From an uncultured Tateyamaria sp. (GTDB lineage: Bacteria > Pseudomonadota > Alphaproteobacteria > Rhodobacterales > Rhodobacteraceae), in assembly GCF_947496075.1 (NCBI RefSeq), contig NZ_CANMBJ010000002.1, forward strand, positions 1,054,001-1,118,000: a stretch of DNA of 64,000 nt, in the 5' to 3' direction. Shown in pieces: positions 17,434-26,737 of the stretch. A program made the translations under genes and the position numbers. Position 1 is the stretch's first letter. The number at the start of each line of letters is the position of its first letter. The notes beneath the pieces were generated by a model, which searched no databases, was not told the origin of the DNA, and saw only the letters and a list, made by a program, of their open reading frames with translations.

Positions 17434-18521
17434 CCGGTGCAGGGGATCTTTGGGCCTCGCTGCCCGTGCCGGTCATCATCATCGGGCCACATGATGATAT
17501 CGTCGATATCAACTCGGCGGCCGAGGGCTTCTTCAACGCGTCGGCCAAGACAATGAAGGGGCTCCCGCTGTGGGATGAACTGGCAGTGGATGCGCCGCTG
17601 GAGGAAAGCCTCGCGCGTGCGCGCAAGAACGGCACGCCTCTCTTTGTAAATGACGTGGATGTGGGCCACGGCGGGCGCGCGCCCCTGCAATGCGCGCTGC
17701 AAATCGCCCCCCTGATCGGTGCGGCAGATCACATGGTGCTGATGATCTCGCCCCGCGAACTGTCGGGTCGGATGACGCAGAACCATTCGGTCAAGTCCGC
17801 CGCCAAGTCCGCCATCGGCATGGCCGAGATGCTGGCCCACGAAATCAAGAACCCGCTCGCAGGTATCACCGGGGCGGCGCAACTGCTTAGCATGAACCTC
17901 AAACCCGAGGATCTGGAACTGACCGACCTGATTGTTGAAGAGGGGCGGCGCATCGTAAAACTGCTCGAACAAGTCGAGCAGTTTGGCAATCTCTCGCCTC
18001 CCGACCTAAAGCCGGTGAACATCCACGACGTGCTGGATCGCGCGCGGCGCTCCGCTTTGCTGGGGTTCGGGGCCGAGATGAAGATTATCGAGGATTACGA
18101 CCCCTCGTTGCCTTTAGCCTACGGCGACCCGGACAAACTGCTGCAAGTTGTGCTCAACCTGCTCAAGAATGCGTCTGAGGCCGCGGGCAAAGGCGGCGGC
18201 TCCATTCGCCTGCATAGCTACTTTGAACATTCCTTCCGCCTGCGCCGCGCCGATGGCGCCGGTCAATCCTTGCCCCTGCAGGTCGAGATCATCGATGACG
18301 GCCCGGGGCTGCCGGACGCCATTGCTGCCGACATCTTCGACCCTTTCGTGTCGGGTAAGGAAAACGGCACCGGCCTTGGCCTTGCCCTCGTGTCCAAGAT
18401 CATCTCCGACCACGGCGGCTGGATTTCAGTCACCTCCGTGCCCGGCAAGACAGTGTTCCGCCTGTCCCTGCCGCGCGCCCCCAAATCTGCCCAACCGGGC
18501 CCAGACCAAACAAAGGACTAG
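17430..18521 (+). CDS. ntrB: Nitrogen regulation sensor kinase NtrB
   Basis: NtrB is the soluble PII-controlled histidine kinase that phosphorylates NtrC under nitrogen limitation. The 363-aa protein has an N-terminal PAS-like domain (about 10-110), the H-box MLAHEIKNPLAG with His137, an N-box (NLLKNASEA) and G-boxes (DDGPGLP, GTGLGLAL). There are no membrane segments. The ATG at 17430 overlaps the dusB stop, and ntrC starts 3 bp after the ntrB stop. Confidence 0.96.
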   Translation: MTGAGDLWASLPVPVIIIGPHDDIVDINSAAEGFFNASAKTMKGLPLWDELAVDAPLEESLARARKNGTPLFVNDVDVGHGGRAPLQCALQIAPLIGAADHMVLMISPRELSGRMTQNHSVKSAAKSAIGMAEMLAHEIKNPLAGITGAAQLLSMNLKPEDLELTDLIVEEGRRIVKLLEQVEQFGNLSPPDLKPVNIHDVLDRARRSALLGFGAEMKIIEDYDPSLPLAYGDPDKLLQVVLNLLKNASEAAGKGGGSIRLHSYFEHSFRLRRADGAGQSLPLQVEIIDDGPGLPDAIAADIFDPFVSGKENGTGLGLALVSKIISDHGGWISVTSVPGKTVFRLSLPRAPKSAQPGPDQTKD

Positions 18522-18524
18522 CAT

Positions 18525-19886
18525 ATGGATGGCACCGTTCTTGTCGCTGATGACGACCGCACGATCCGCACCGTTCTGACCCAGGCGCTGACCCGCGCCG
18601 GGTGCAAGGTGCACGCGACCTCCAGCTTGACCACGCTGATGCGCTGGGTGGGCGAGGGCAAGGGCGACGTTGTGATCTCGGACGTGATGATGCCGGACGG
18701 CAATGGCCTCGAAATGCTGCCCAAGATCAGCGAGGACCGGCCAGGCCTGCCCGTTATCGTGATCAGCGCGCAGAACACCATCATGACAGCGATCCAAGCC
18801 GCCGAAGCCGAAGCCTACGATTACCTGCCCAAGCCCTTCGACCTGCCGGACCTGATGAAACGCACGGCAAAGGCGCTCGAGCAAAAGGCCCATGCGCCGG
18901 CAAGGGAAGAGAACAGCGACCGCCCGGATGAACTGCCTCTTGTCGGACGCACGGCGATCATGCAAGCGCTCTACCGCGTCGTGGCACGGGTGATGAACAC
19001 CGACCTTCCGGTGCTGATCTGGGGTGAAAGCGGTACGGGCAAATCCCTGATTGCACGGGCCATCCACGACTTCTCCGATCGTCGTACGCTTCCGTTTGTC
19101 ACTGTCACGGCAGCCGAGTTGCAAGACCTCGAAGGGCCTGCGCGGGTGCTGGCACGGGTCAAGGGCGGCACACTTCTGATCGACGAAATCGGTGACATCC
19201 CCGAGGAAATCCAGGCCCGCATCGTGCGGATGATGGACACGCCGGGCGAATATGTCCCACGCTTCCTCGCCACCTCGCAAACGGACCTGACCGCCGCGAT
19301 GGAAGCGGGGCAGGTGCGCAAGGATCTGTACTACCGTCTGTCCGGGGCCACGCTGAACGTTCCGGCGCTGCGTGAACGCGTCGATGACATCCCGCTTCTG
19401 GCGGAACACTTCCTGGTCCGAGGCGAAAAGACCGGCCAGCCGCGCCGTGCACTGTCAGACGCCGCAGCCGAGATTTTCCGCACTTATTCCTGGCCGGGCA
19501 ATGTCCGCCAACTGGAAAACGCAGTCCGCCGTCTCGGGCTCACCAGCCGCGCCCTCGAAATCTCGGCCTCCGAAGTCGAACAGGTGCTTGGCAGCCAGCC
19601 GGAGCTCGAACCGATCCGCAGTGCGGGCGATACAGAAAAGCTGGGGGCCTCAGTAGGGCGCCACCTCAAACGGTATTTCGACCTGCACGGCAACATGCTG
19701 CCGCCTCCGGGCCTCTACCAACGCATCCTGCGCGAGGTTGAGGCGCCGCTGATCGAGATTGCCCTTGATGCGACAGGTGGGAACCAGGCGAAATGCGCGG
19801 ACCTGCTCGGCATCAACCGCAATACGTTGCGCAAGAAAATTACAGATCTGGATATTGAGGTGACACGCCGCCGTAAGTTGATGTAA
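18525..19886 (+). CDS. ntrC: Nitrogen regulator NtrC, variant lacking the GAFTGA loop
   Basis: The 453-aa response regulator has a receiver domain with phospho-acceptor Asp53 ([12 protein letters not shown]) and Lys103. An AAA+ domain follows with Walker A GESGTGKS (167-174) and Walker [12 protein letters not shown] (214-224), and a Fis-type HTH lies at the C-terminus ([13 protein letters not shown]). Only about 15 residues lie between the strand FVTVTAAEL and Walker B, so the GAFTGA sigma-54 contact loop is absent. Rhodobacter capsulatus NtrC shares this loss and activates sigma-70 polymerase, and the same is inferred here. Confidence 0.95.
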   Translation: MDGTVLVADDDRTIRTVLTQALTRAGCKVHATSSLTTLMRWVGEGKGDVVISDVMMPDGNGLEMLPKISEDRPGLPVIVISAQNTIMTAIQAAEAEAYDYLPKPFDLPDLMKRTAKALEQKAHAPAREENSDRPDELPLVGRTAIMQALYRVVARVMNTDLPVLIWGESGTGKSLIARAIHDFSDRRTLPFVTVTAAELQDLEGPARVLARVKGGTLLIDEIGDIPEEIQARIVRMMDTPGEYVPRFLATSQTDLTAAMEAGQVRKDLYYRLSGATLNVPALRERVDDIPLLAEHFLVRGEKTGQPRRALSDAAAEIFRTYSWPGNVRQLENAVRRLGLTSRALEISASEVEQVLGSQPELEPIRSAGDTEKLGASVGRHLKRYFDLHGNMLPPPGLYQRILREVEAPLIEIALDATGGNQAKCADLLGINRNTLRKKITDLDIEVTRRRKLM

Positions 19887-19987
19887 TACTGCCACACAAC
19901 CCGTGGCCGATGGGGCGCACTTGTCCCCCGGATCACTGGATATGGCGGTACGGCACCGAAGGTGCCACATCATCGAGGTCGGGCCAC

Positions 19988-22234
19988 GTGGCATCCGGAA
20001 CACGCACCAGCTGGTGGTTGACGCTCGGCCGTCTGCGGCGACGCAGACGGGTGCGCAACGCGGCGACCTTGGGTCTTGTGCTTCTCGGCCCCGTCCTTGC
20101 TCTTGCGACAGTTCTTGTCCTTGGACCGCTGGATCAGGGTCAGGGTGCAAATGCCCTGTCTTTGCGGCTCGTTCTGCTTGCTGACCTCGTTTATGTCCTC
20201 CTTCTGGGCGCTTTGGTCCTGTCGCAAATCGCGCGTCTCATTGCGGCGCGGCGTGCAAAATCGGCGGGCTCGCGACTACACCTCCGGCTTGCCGGTGTTT
20301 TTGCGGTGCTGGCCCTTATCCCAACCGTAACGGTGGCCGTGTTCGCAGGGCTGACGGTAAACATCGGGCTTGAAGGGTGGTTCTCTGATCGCGTCAGCCG
20401 CGTGGTCGGAGCATCGCTTGCCGCGGCCGAAGCATACGAATCGGAACAGCGGACCGACCTGATCACAGATGCGCGGGCGCTTGGACGCTACATCGATACG
20501 GTGCGCGGGGCGCAGGTGGTCGGTGACCGCGAAGTGCTAAGCGAAGGGCAGGTGCAGGTGCAACGCGGTCTGCGCGAGGCGTTCCTGGTTGATGGCACGG
20601 GCGAACTACGTGCCCGAGGCGACCGCTCTTACCTCTTCAATTTTGAACGACCCTCCACGGATCAAATCTCGCAATCACTCGATACGGGCGGGTTGGTGAT
20701 TCAGGATTGGACGAACAACGAATTTCGCGCACTTGTTCCCTTGGCCAGTTACGTGGATCGCTTCCTCTATGTCAGCCGCGAGGTCGACGGCGAAATCCTG
20801 TCCCTGCTGGATGAGACAAAGGAAACGGTGCGGCTGTATCAGCAGCTTGAAAGTGAACGGGGCACGGTGCTGTTCCAATTTGGCCTTTTGTATCTGGGCT
20901 TTGCGGTCATCTTGATTCTGGCAGCGATCTGGCTGGGACTATGGTTCGCTGAACGTCTCTCCGGCCCGGTTGGGCGCCTGACAGGTGCGGCGCAACGGGT
21001 TGGGGCCGGCGACCTCGACGTGCAGGTGCGCGAGGAAGAAGGCGACGACGAAATCGCGATGCTGGGCCGCTATTTCAACCAGATGACCCGGCAGCTAAAA
21101 GGGCAACGCCACACTTTGCTGGCCAACACCGAACAGATCGAACGGCGGCGGCGCTTGTTCGATTCCGTGCTCAGCTCTGTGACGTCCGGGGTGGTAGGTG
21201 TGGATGCCAGCGGACGGGTGACTTTTGTAAACCGCTCCGGTGCTCAGCTTCTGAACTGGCAAGAAGGGCGCGAGGCTGTGCCACTTGCCGTCGCAGTCCC
21301 TGAATTCGCGGCGCTTTTTGCGCTGCTCAAGGCCGGTCCACAAGAGGTGGCAACAGGTGAGGTCAAGGTGACGCGCAGCGGTCATCTCGAAAACCTGCTG
21401 GTCCGAATGGCGACACGTCGCAGTATCGAGGGGCAGCTCGAAGGCTACGTGGTTGCCTTTGACGACGTGACTGACCTGGTGTCGGCGCAACGCATGGCGG
21501 CGTGGGGCGATGTTGCCCGCCGTATCGCGCACGAGATCAAGAACCCGCTAACCCCCATTCAGCTCAGCGCCGAGCGGATCAAACGCAAGTTCAGCCCCAG
21601 GGTGGGCGAGGACAGCGACAGTCTCGAACAGATGACCGATGTGATCGTACGTCAAACGGGCGATCTGCGGCGCATCGTCGACGAGTTTTCAAAATTCGCC
21701 CGCATGCCTGAACCGGATCGCAAAAGCCATGACCTGACCAAACTGGTACAGGATGCCGTGGTTCTGCAGCAATCCGGTCAACCAGGGGTAAATATCGTGG
21801 CCGATCTGCCCGATATGGCCATCTACGCCGAAGTGGATGCGACCATGATTTCGCAAGCCCTTACAAACCTTGTGAAGAACGGCGGGGAAGCTATTGAAAG
21901 CTTAGGGAAAAATGGTTTTCCGAATGGGCATTCACCTCGTATCGAAGTTGCCATGCAGACCGGTCCAACCGGTGCTGTGATCGCAATTTCGGACAATGGT
22001 ATCGGTCTGCCTGAAGATCGGGCGAGCTTGTTTGAACCTTACGTGACCACCCGGGACGAAGGCACCGGCCTTGGCCTGCCAATCGTCAAAAAGATCATCG
22101 AAGAACACGGGGGCACCCTGACCCTCGAAGATGCGGCCCCGTTCGAGGGCCAAACCCATTCCGGAGCCATGGCTGTGATCACGCTGCCCGTCATGGCATC
22201 CGCACCAGCAGTTGAGGAAGAGGAAGCAGTATGA
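19988..22234 (+). CDS. ntrY: Membrane sensor kinase NtrY
   Basis: NtrY is the transmembrane histidine kinase partner of NtrX. The protein has two N-terminal membrane segments, a third that closes a periplasmic sensor loop, a HAMP segment (RLTGAAQRVGAGDLDVQV), a PAS domain, the H-box RRIAHEIKNPLTPIQLSAER and an ATPase domain (DNGIGLPEDRASLFEPYVT). An ATG at 19910 gives 774 aa but has no ribosome-binding site. I prefer the GTG at 19988 (748 aa), which follows GAGGT and begins MASGTRTSWW. The stop overlaps ntrX as ATGA. Confidence 0.93.
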   Translation: MASGTRTSWWLTLGRLRRRRRVRNAATLGLVLLGPVLALATVLVLGPLDQGQGANALSLRLVLLADLVYVLLLGALVLSQIARLIAARRAKSAGSRLHLRLAGVFAVLALIPTVTVAVFAGLTVNIGLEGWFSDRVSRVVGASLAAAEAYESEQRTDLITDARALGRYIDTVRGAQVVGDREVLSEGQVQVQRGLREAFLVDGTGELRARGDRSYLFNFERPSTDQISQSLDTGGLVIQDWTNNEFRALVPLASYVDRFLYVSREVDGEILSLLDETKETVRLYQQLESERGTVLFQFGLLYLGFAVILILAAIWLGLWFAERLSGPVGRLTGAAQRVGAGDLDVQVREEEGDDEIAMLGRYFNQMTRQLKGQRHTLLANTEQIERRRRLFDSVLSSVTSGVVGVDASGRVTFVNRSGAQLLNWQEGREAVPLAVAVPEFAALFALLKAGPQEVATGEVKVTRSGHLENLLVRMATRRSIEGQLEGYVVAFDDVTDLVSAQRMAAWGDVARRIAHEIKNPLTPIQLSAERIKRKFSPRVGEDSDSLEQMTDVIVRQTGDLRRIVDEFSKFARMPEPDRKSHDLTKLVQDAVVLQQSGQPGVNIVADLPDMAIYAEVDATMISQALTNLVKNGGEAIESLGKNGFPNGHSPRIEVAMQTGPTGAVIAISDNGIGLPEDRASLFEPYVTTRDEGTGLGLPIVKKIIEEHGGTLTLEDAAPFEGQTHSGAMAVITLPVMASAPAVEEEEAV

Positions 22235-23643
22235 GTGACATTCTGATCGTGGACGACGAACGGGATATCCGGGAGTTGATCTCGGATATCCTCAAGGACG
22301 AAGGGTTTACGACCCGGCTTGCAGGCAACTCCGATGACGCCATGGCCGAGATTGAGGCGGAGGAGCCTGCGCTGATGATCCTGGACATCTGGCTCAAGGA
22401 CAGCCGGATGGACGGGATCGACATTCTCAAGGCGGTCAAGCGGGACAACCCTGGTGTTCCCGTGGTCATCATTTCGGGCCATGGCAATATCGAGATCGCG
22501 GTGGCCGCGATCAAGCAGGGTGCCTACGACTTTATCGAAAAGCCGTTTAATATAGACCAGTTGCTGGTTGTCATTCGCCGTGCCATGGAAACCTCGCGTT
22601 TGCGTCGCGAGAACCAGAGCCTGCGTCGCCCCGAGGTGGCCCAGGCCAAGATGATCGGTGCGTCGGCCAGTTTCCGTGCGCTGATCTCACAACTCGACAA
22701 GGTCACGAAGTCCAATGGTCGCGTGATGCTGACGGGTCCTGCCGGGTCGGGCAAGGAAGTGGCCGCGCGTTACATCCACGCCAATTCGAACCGATCCGAC
22801 GCGCCATTTGTCACCGTGAATTGCGCGGGCGTCGCGCCTGAAACCATGGAAGAGGTTCTGTTTGGCAAAGAGGGCGGCGAGCGTGGCGTTGAGCCTGGCC
22901 TGCTGGAGCAGGCGCATGGGGGCGTGATCTATTTCGATGAGGTGGCGGACATGCCCATCGGCACACAATCCAAGATCCTGCGCGTGCTTGTGGACCAGCA
23001 ATTCCTGCGGGTGGGTGGCAATGACAAGGTGCGTGTGGATCTGCGCGTCATCTCGTCCACCAACCGCGATCTGGAAGAGGCCATTGCGGCCGAGACCTTC
23101 CGACAGGAGCTGTATCACCGTCTGAACGTGGTGCCGATTGCGGTGCCAAGCCTCGAAGAACGGCGCGAGGATATTCCGGTTCTGGCCGAGCACTTCATCG
23201 ACGAATGCAACACCGCGCAGGGGTTGCCCAAGCGAGACCTGACCGAGGACGCCGCCGCGTTGATGCAGACGATGATTTGGCCTGGCAACGTGCGGCAGCT
23301 CAAGAACATGGTTGAGCGGGTCTTGATCCTTGGCGACGGAACCGGACCCATTGATGCCAAGGAACTGCCTGGTTCGGAGGAACCCACGGGCGAAGAGGGT
23401 CGTGTGGTTCTGTCTGGCGCCTTGGCAACCCTGCCGCTGCGCGAGGCGCGGGAAGCGTTTGAACGGGAGTATCTGCTGACGCAGATCAATCGCTTTGGCG
23501 GGAATATCAGCCGGACGGCGAACTTCGTTGGCATGGAACGGTCTGCCTTGCATCGCAAGTTGAAGTCGTTGGGGGTTGTGACCTCGTCCAAGGCTGGCGC
23601 GCGCGTGGCGCATCTGGATGAGGAAGAGGCGCAGGCAAGCTAA
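22231..23643 (+). CDS. ntrX: Response regulator NtrX, AAA+ domain without GAFTGA
   Basis: NtrX is the regulator phosphorylated by NtrY and, in related bacteria, is tied to nitrogen metabolism, redox and cell-envelope control. The 470-aa protein has a receiver with Asp52 (LMILDIWLK) and Lys104, Walker A GPAGSGKE (169-176), a Walker B-like GGVIYFDEVAD and a C-terminal Fis-type HTH (GMERSALHRKLKSLG). Where sigma-54 activators carry GAFTGA this protein has FGKEGGERGVEPGLLEQA, so direct sigma-54 activation is unlikely. Confidence 0.95.
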   Translation: MSDILIVDDERDIRELISDILKDEGFTTRLAGNSDDAMAEIEAEEPALMILDIWLKDSRMDGIDILKAVKRDNPGVPVVIISGHGNIEIAVAAIKQGAYDFIEKPFNIDQLLVVIRRAMETSRLRRENQSLRRPEVAQAKMIGASASFRALISQLDKVTKSNGRVMLTGPAGSGKEVAARYIHANSNRSDAPFVTVNCAGVAPETMEEVLFGKEGGERGVEPGLLEQAHGGVIYFDEVADMPIGTQSKILRVLVDQQFLRVGGNDKVRVDLRVISSTNRDLEEAIAAETFRQELYHRLNVVPIAVPSLEERREDIPVLAEHFIDECNTAQGLPKRDLTEDAAALMQTMIWPGNVRQLKNMVERVLILGDGTGPIDAKELPGSEEPTGEEGRVVLSGALATLPLREAREAFEREYLLTQINRFGGNISRTANFVGMERSALHRKLKSLGVVTSSKAGARVAHLDEEEAQAS

Positions 23644-23659
23644 GCGCAACCGAAGTTCA

Positions 23660-23685
23660 AAATCTGTCCCCGCGGGGACAGATTT
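23660..23685. terminator. Perfect 26-bp palindrome after ntrX
   Basis: The 13-base arms are perfect inverted copies with no spacer, and the core is GTCCCCGCGGGGAC (23666-23679). It begins 17 bases after the ntrX stop and lies between convergent transcription units, so a bidirectional terminator is most likely even though the T-runs are short. The same 14-bp core recurs inside the HupE gene (55871-55884), and a near copy lies at 776-789. Confidence 0.5.
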
Positions 23686-23735
23686 GTAAAATCATTTGAA
23701 ATCAGGTGGTTGAGAATCGCAAAGGTTAAATCGCG

Positions 23736-24749
23736 TTAACCTTTGCGCACATCCAGCTGCGCCAGCACATCCAGCCCTTGCATGTTCAGGAAGTGCAGGA
23801 TGTCGATGAACACCCAGTTCTCTGCCAGCTTGTCCCCATCACGACGGTAGAAATCGACAACCCGCATGTCCGCCTTTCTGCCCGAGGGCGGCAAGCCCAG
23901 ATATGGGCCTGTGCATTCCATCGTGAGGTTGGGCCAGCCAAAGAAACCACCGTAGTTCCCTTCGGCCATGCGGCAGATGTGGCCATTAAAGGTGCGATCC
24001 CCGAGCTGCGTGCGGAACGGGCGCTGATGTTGTTCGATATAGCGGTCAATCGTGTAGGTCGCGCCGATGCCCGTTGGTCCCCACCAGATCATGTCATCGT
24101 GCCAATCCTGCGCCAGTTCTACTTGCGGGGAAGGCGGTGTTTCCGACGCATTGGCCTGTGTGATCGCGTCCATCATTGCGTGGATACGGTCGAGCGTCGC
24201 CTGACCGACAGCCGGGTCCTGATCGTCGAACAGCAGGCCGTCATGTGTCATGGGGCCAGGCTGAACCAATTGCGCGCCAGTCATGCCGGGCAGGGGGTAC
24301 TGACCCGCCTGCGCCATCAGATGCAACAGATCGACAAACAAAGCCTGTTCGACAATCCGATCATTTTCGACCCGCGAAAATTCGGCATAGCGGACCATGG
24401 CGATCTTGCGCGTGGGCTGAATGCCAAGGAAGGGCGCATCGAACAGGCCCATGAGATGGCCCATGGATGCGACCCATGTGCCGCCGCCTTCATCCAGATG
24501 GTTGTGCCCGGCAAAGAAGATGTCCTGACGCCGCTGCACACGTGACATGGCTGTCAGAAATGGGGACCAGAACGTGTCGGCGACCGCTTGGGGACCGTGC
24601 TGTTCATGGAATGGGTGCATACCGCGCCAAAGCATGTCGGGCAGGAAATGCTGCGATAGTGCGGTCGCGCAGCATCCGGGTTCGGCGCGCCCGAGGGCGG
24701 CGTGATGGGCCAGCACGACGGCTTTGGCCCGGGCGAGATCTGTGGTCAT
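23736..24749 (-). CDS. Tandem SnoaL-like (NTF2-fold) protein
   Basis: This 337-aa protein appears to hold two SnoaL/NTF2-like domains. Each has a WRGMHPF/WWGPTGI-type segment and ends with a similar pair of helices or strands (IVEQALFVDLLHLMAQAG and LAENWVFIDILHFLNMQG). Such domains bind or isomerise small molecules, and tandem forms occur beside catabolic genes. Function is unknown. The ATG at 24749 follows AAGGAT and matches the first domain, while the longer upstream frame is not protein-like. It starts 2 bp after the lipoprotein gene. Confidence 0.75.
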   Translation of the reverse strand: MTTDLARAKAVVLAHHAALGRAEPGCCATALSQHFLPDMLWRGMHPFHEQHGPQAVADTFWSPFLTAMSRVQRRQDIFFAGHNHLDEGGGTWVASMGHLMGLFDAPFLGIQPTRKIAMVRYAEFSRVENDRIVEQALFVDLLHLMAQAGQYPLPGMTGAQLVQPGPMTHDGLLFDDQDPAVGQATLDRIHAMMDAITQANASETPPSPQVELAQDWHDDMIWWGPTGIGATYTIDRYIEQHQRPFRTQLGDRTFNGHICRMAEGNYGGFFGWPNLTMECTGPYLGLPPSGRKADMRVVDFYRRDGDKLAENWVFIDILHFLNMQGLDVLAQLDVRKG

Positions 24750-24751
24750 GA

Positions 24752-25213
24752 TTATCCTTGGGTAACGATGCGGAACCGGCCATCGCCGGTCCGAATGGCG
24801 CAACTGCGGGCATTGAGCCGAGGCAGGATGGTTGATGGACCGGGAGGGGCGGCACTTGCAACCCCTTCGGTACATGCAGGTATTTCGACGGGCCGGTAGC
24901 CAAGATCACCCATACACTGGCCCTTGACCCGTGCACGCAGATTGGCGTTGACGTCAACGGTGTAGACATCACCGGGTATCCAGTAGCCGCGGCTGTAGCA
25001 ATGCCCGTCCTTGTTGCAGACCCGGCGCGGAACGTAGATCGGTGCCCCCTGACGGACTTGGTTTGCAACAGGTGCATCGCGCACGGCACGCACGTCGCAA
25101 TTGGTGTTGTCCCGTTCGAACTGGGCAAAACTGACGCCTTCCGCATAGTAAGTCGACAGCGGCAGGCAGCCGGACAGAACCAGAGGTGCGAGAAGGGTGA
25201 CGATGGCGCGCAT
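24752..25213 (-). CDS. Predicted lipoprotein, function unknown
   Basis: The 153-aa product begins with a lipoprotein signal peptide whose lipobox LSGC places the lipidated Cys at residue 16. The mature part has several cysteines (CDVRAV, RRVCNKDGHCYSRGYWIPGDVYTVDVN) that may form disulfides. The SRGYWIPGDVYTVDVNANLR segment resembles small exported proteins I have seen only as hypotheticals. It is co-transcribed with the SnoaL-like gene and diverges from trkA. Confidence 0.7.
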   Translation of the reverse strand: MRAIVTLLAPLVLSGCLPLSTYYAEGVSFAQFERDNTNCDVRAVRDAPVANQVRQGAPIYVPRRVCNKDGHCYSRGYWIPGDVYTVDVNANLRARVKGQCMGDLGYRPVEIPACTEGVASAAPPGPSTILPRLNARSCAIRTGDGRFRIVTQG

Positions 25214-25360
25214 GGTCCAATCTTGCCCAAGCTTGCCAGATTTGACAATTCACGAATGACCCTTCGGCAGGTTTTGCGCAAACGTTGACCCCCTGCGCCC
25301 TCTCTGTCATGCAAAGAGGCTGAATGTGCCGCGATGCGGCACGTCAAAACGGGGACATGG

Positions 25361-26737
25361 ATGAAGGTCATCATCTGCGGGGCTGGCCAGGTGGGGTGGC
25401 AGATTGCACGCCATCTTTCGGGCGAGCGCAACGATGTCACGGTGGTCGACAATGACCCCGATCTGGTGCGTCGTGCCACGGACACGCTGGATGTGCAGGG
25501 CGTGGCGGGCTTTGCCAGCTATCCGGACGTTCTGGAACGTGCCGGCGCCCGGGATGCCGACATGGTCATTGCTGCGACTTATTCAGATGAAGTGAACATG
25601 GTCACCTGCCAGGTGGCGCATTCCGTTTTTGGGGTAAACCGCAAGATCGCACGTCTGCGCAGCCAGTCCTATCTGACCGCCATCTATTCCGACCTGTATC
25701 GCCGGGATCACATGCCCATCGACGTGGTGATTTCGCCGGAGCGCGAGGTGGCCGCTGCGGCCTTGCAACGTCTGAGCGCGCCCGCCGCATTCGACACCGA
25801 GCTTTTCATTGATGGGCAGGCCCAGCTTCTGGGCATTGCATTGGATGCAGATTGTCCGGTTTTGAATACACCTTTGCGCCAGCTGACCGACCTGTTTTCG
25901 ACCTTGCGCGTTGTCGTTGTCGGCGTGCGGCGGGACGGGGTGCTGTTTGCCCCTGAAGCCTCGGACCAGTTGTTTGCGGGGGACGAAGCCTATGTCTTTG
26001 CCCATGTGGATGACGTGCCGCGCACCATGGAAGTGTTTGGCAAGACCATGCGCAAGCAAGAGCGTGTGGTTCTTGTAGGTGGGGGTAATGTTGGCTTGAC
26101 TGTTGCCCGCGCGCTTGAACAGCGGGCGAGCCGCGTGCGCGCCAAGGTGATTGAGCGCAACCGGCGTTGCGCGGAACTGGCCGCCGAGGCGCTGGAGCGC
26201 ACAATCGTACTGAATGGGGACGGTCTGGACGTGACCCTGTTGGCCGAAGCGGGCGTGTCGCGGGCCGATGCCATGCTGGCCGTGACCGACGACGACAAGA
26301 CCAACATGCTGGCCGCCGTGCGTGCCAAGGCCGAGGGCTGTCCCTATGCCATTGCCCTGATCAACGACCCGACGCTGGTGCCGATGATGGGGCCGCTGGG
26401 CATTGACGCGTATATCAATCCGCGCGCCACAACCGTGTCGTCCATCCTGCGTCACATCCGGCATGGGCGCGTGCGCTCTGTCTATTCCATCGGGGATGCC
26501 GATGCCGAAGTGATCGAGGCCGAGGTGTTGTCGACTTCACCTCTTGCCGGTCAGAAGATCAACGAGATTGACTTCCCCGAGGGGGTTCTGGTCGGTGCCG
26601 TACGCAAGGGCGATGACGTGATCCGACCCGTGGGCAGCACCCGCATCGACGAGGGCGACGTGATTGCCATCTTTGCGCTGGCCACTGACGTGCCAGAGGT
26701 GGAGCGCCTGATGCAGGTGTCCATCGACTTTTTTTGA
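25361..26737 (+). CDS. trkA: Trk potassium transporter peripheral subunit TrkA
   Basis: TrkA is the cytoplasmic NAD-binding gating subunit of the Trk potassium uptake system. The 458-aa protein has two RCK-N Rossmann domains (MKVIICGAGQVGWQIARHL at the start and VVLVGGGNVGLTVARALEQ at about 232-250), each followed by an RCK-C domain. I chose the ATG at 25361 because the Rossmann strand begins there. Its TGA overlaps the ATG of trkH (TGATG). Confidence 0.96.
   Translation: MKVIICGAGQVGWQIARHLSGERNDVTVVDNDPDLVRRATDTLDVQGVAGFASYPDVLERAGARDADMVIAATYSDEVNMVTCQVAHSVFGVNRKIARLRSQSYLTAIYSDLYRRDHMPIDVVISPEREVAAAALQRLSAPAAFDTELFIDGQAQLLGIALDADCPVLNTPLRQLTDLFSTLRVVVVGVRRDGVLFAPEASDQLFAGDEAYVFAHVDDVPRTMEVFGKTMRKQERVVLVGGGNVGLTVARALEQRASRVRAKVIERNRRCAELAAEALERTIVLNGDGLDVTLLAEAGVSRADAMLAVTDDDKTNMLAAVRAKAEGCPYAIALINDPTLVPMMGPLGIDAYINPRATTVSSILRHIRHGRVRSVYSIGDADAEVIEAEVLSTSPLAGQKINEIDFPEGVLVGAVRKGDDVIRPVGSTRIDEGDVIAIFALATDVPEVERLMQVSIDFF

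Noticed and set aside
18426-19409. A 327-codon minus-strand frame opposite ntrC.
   Set aside because: It is antisense to conserved NtrC motifs with no protein-family resemblance.
22687-23649. A 320-codon minus-strand frame opposite ntrX.
   Set aside because: It is an antisense shadow of the AAA+ domain with no independent start signal.
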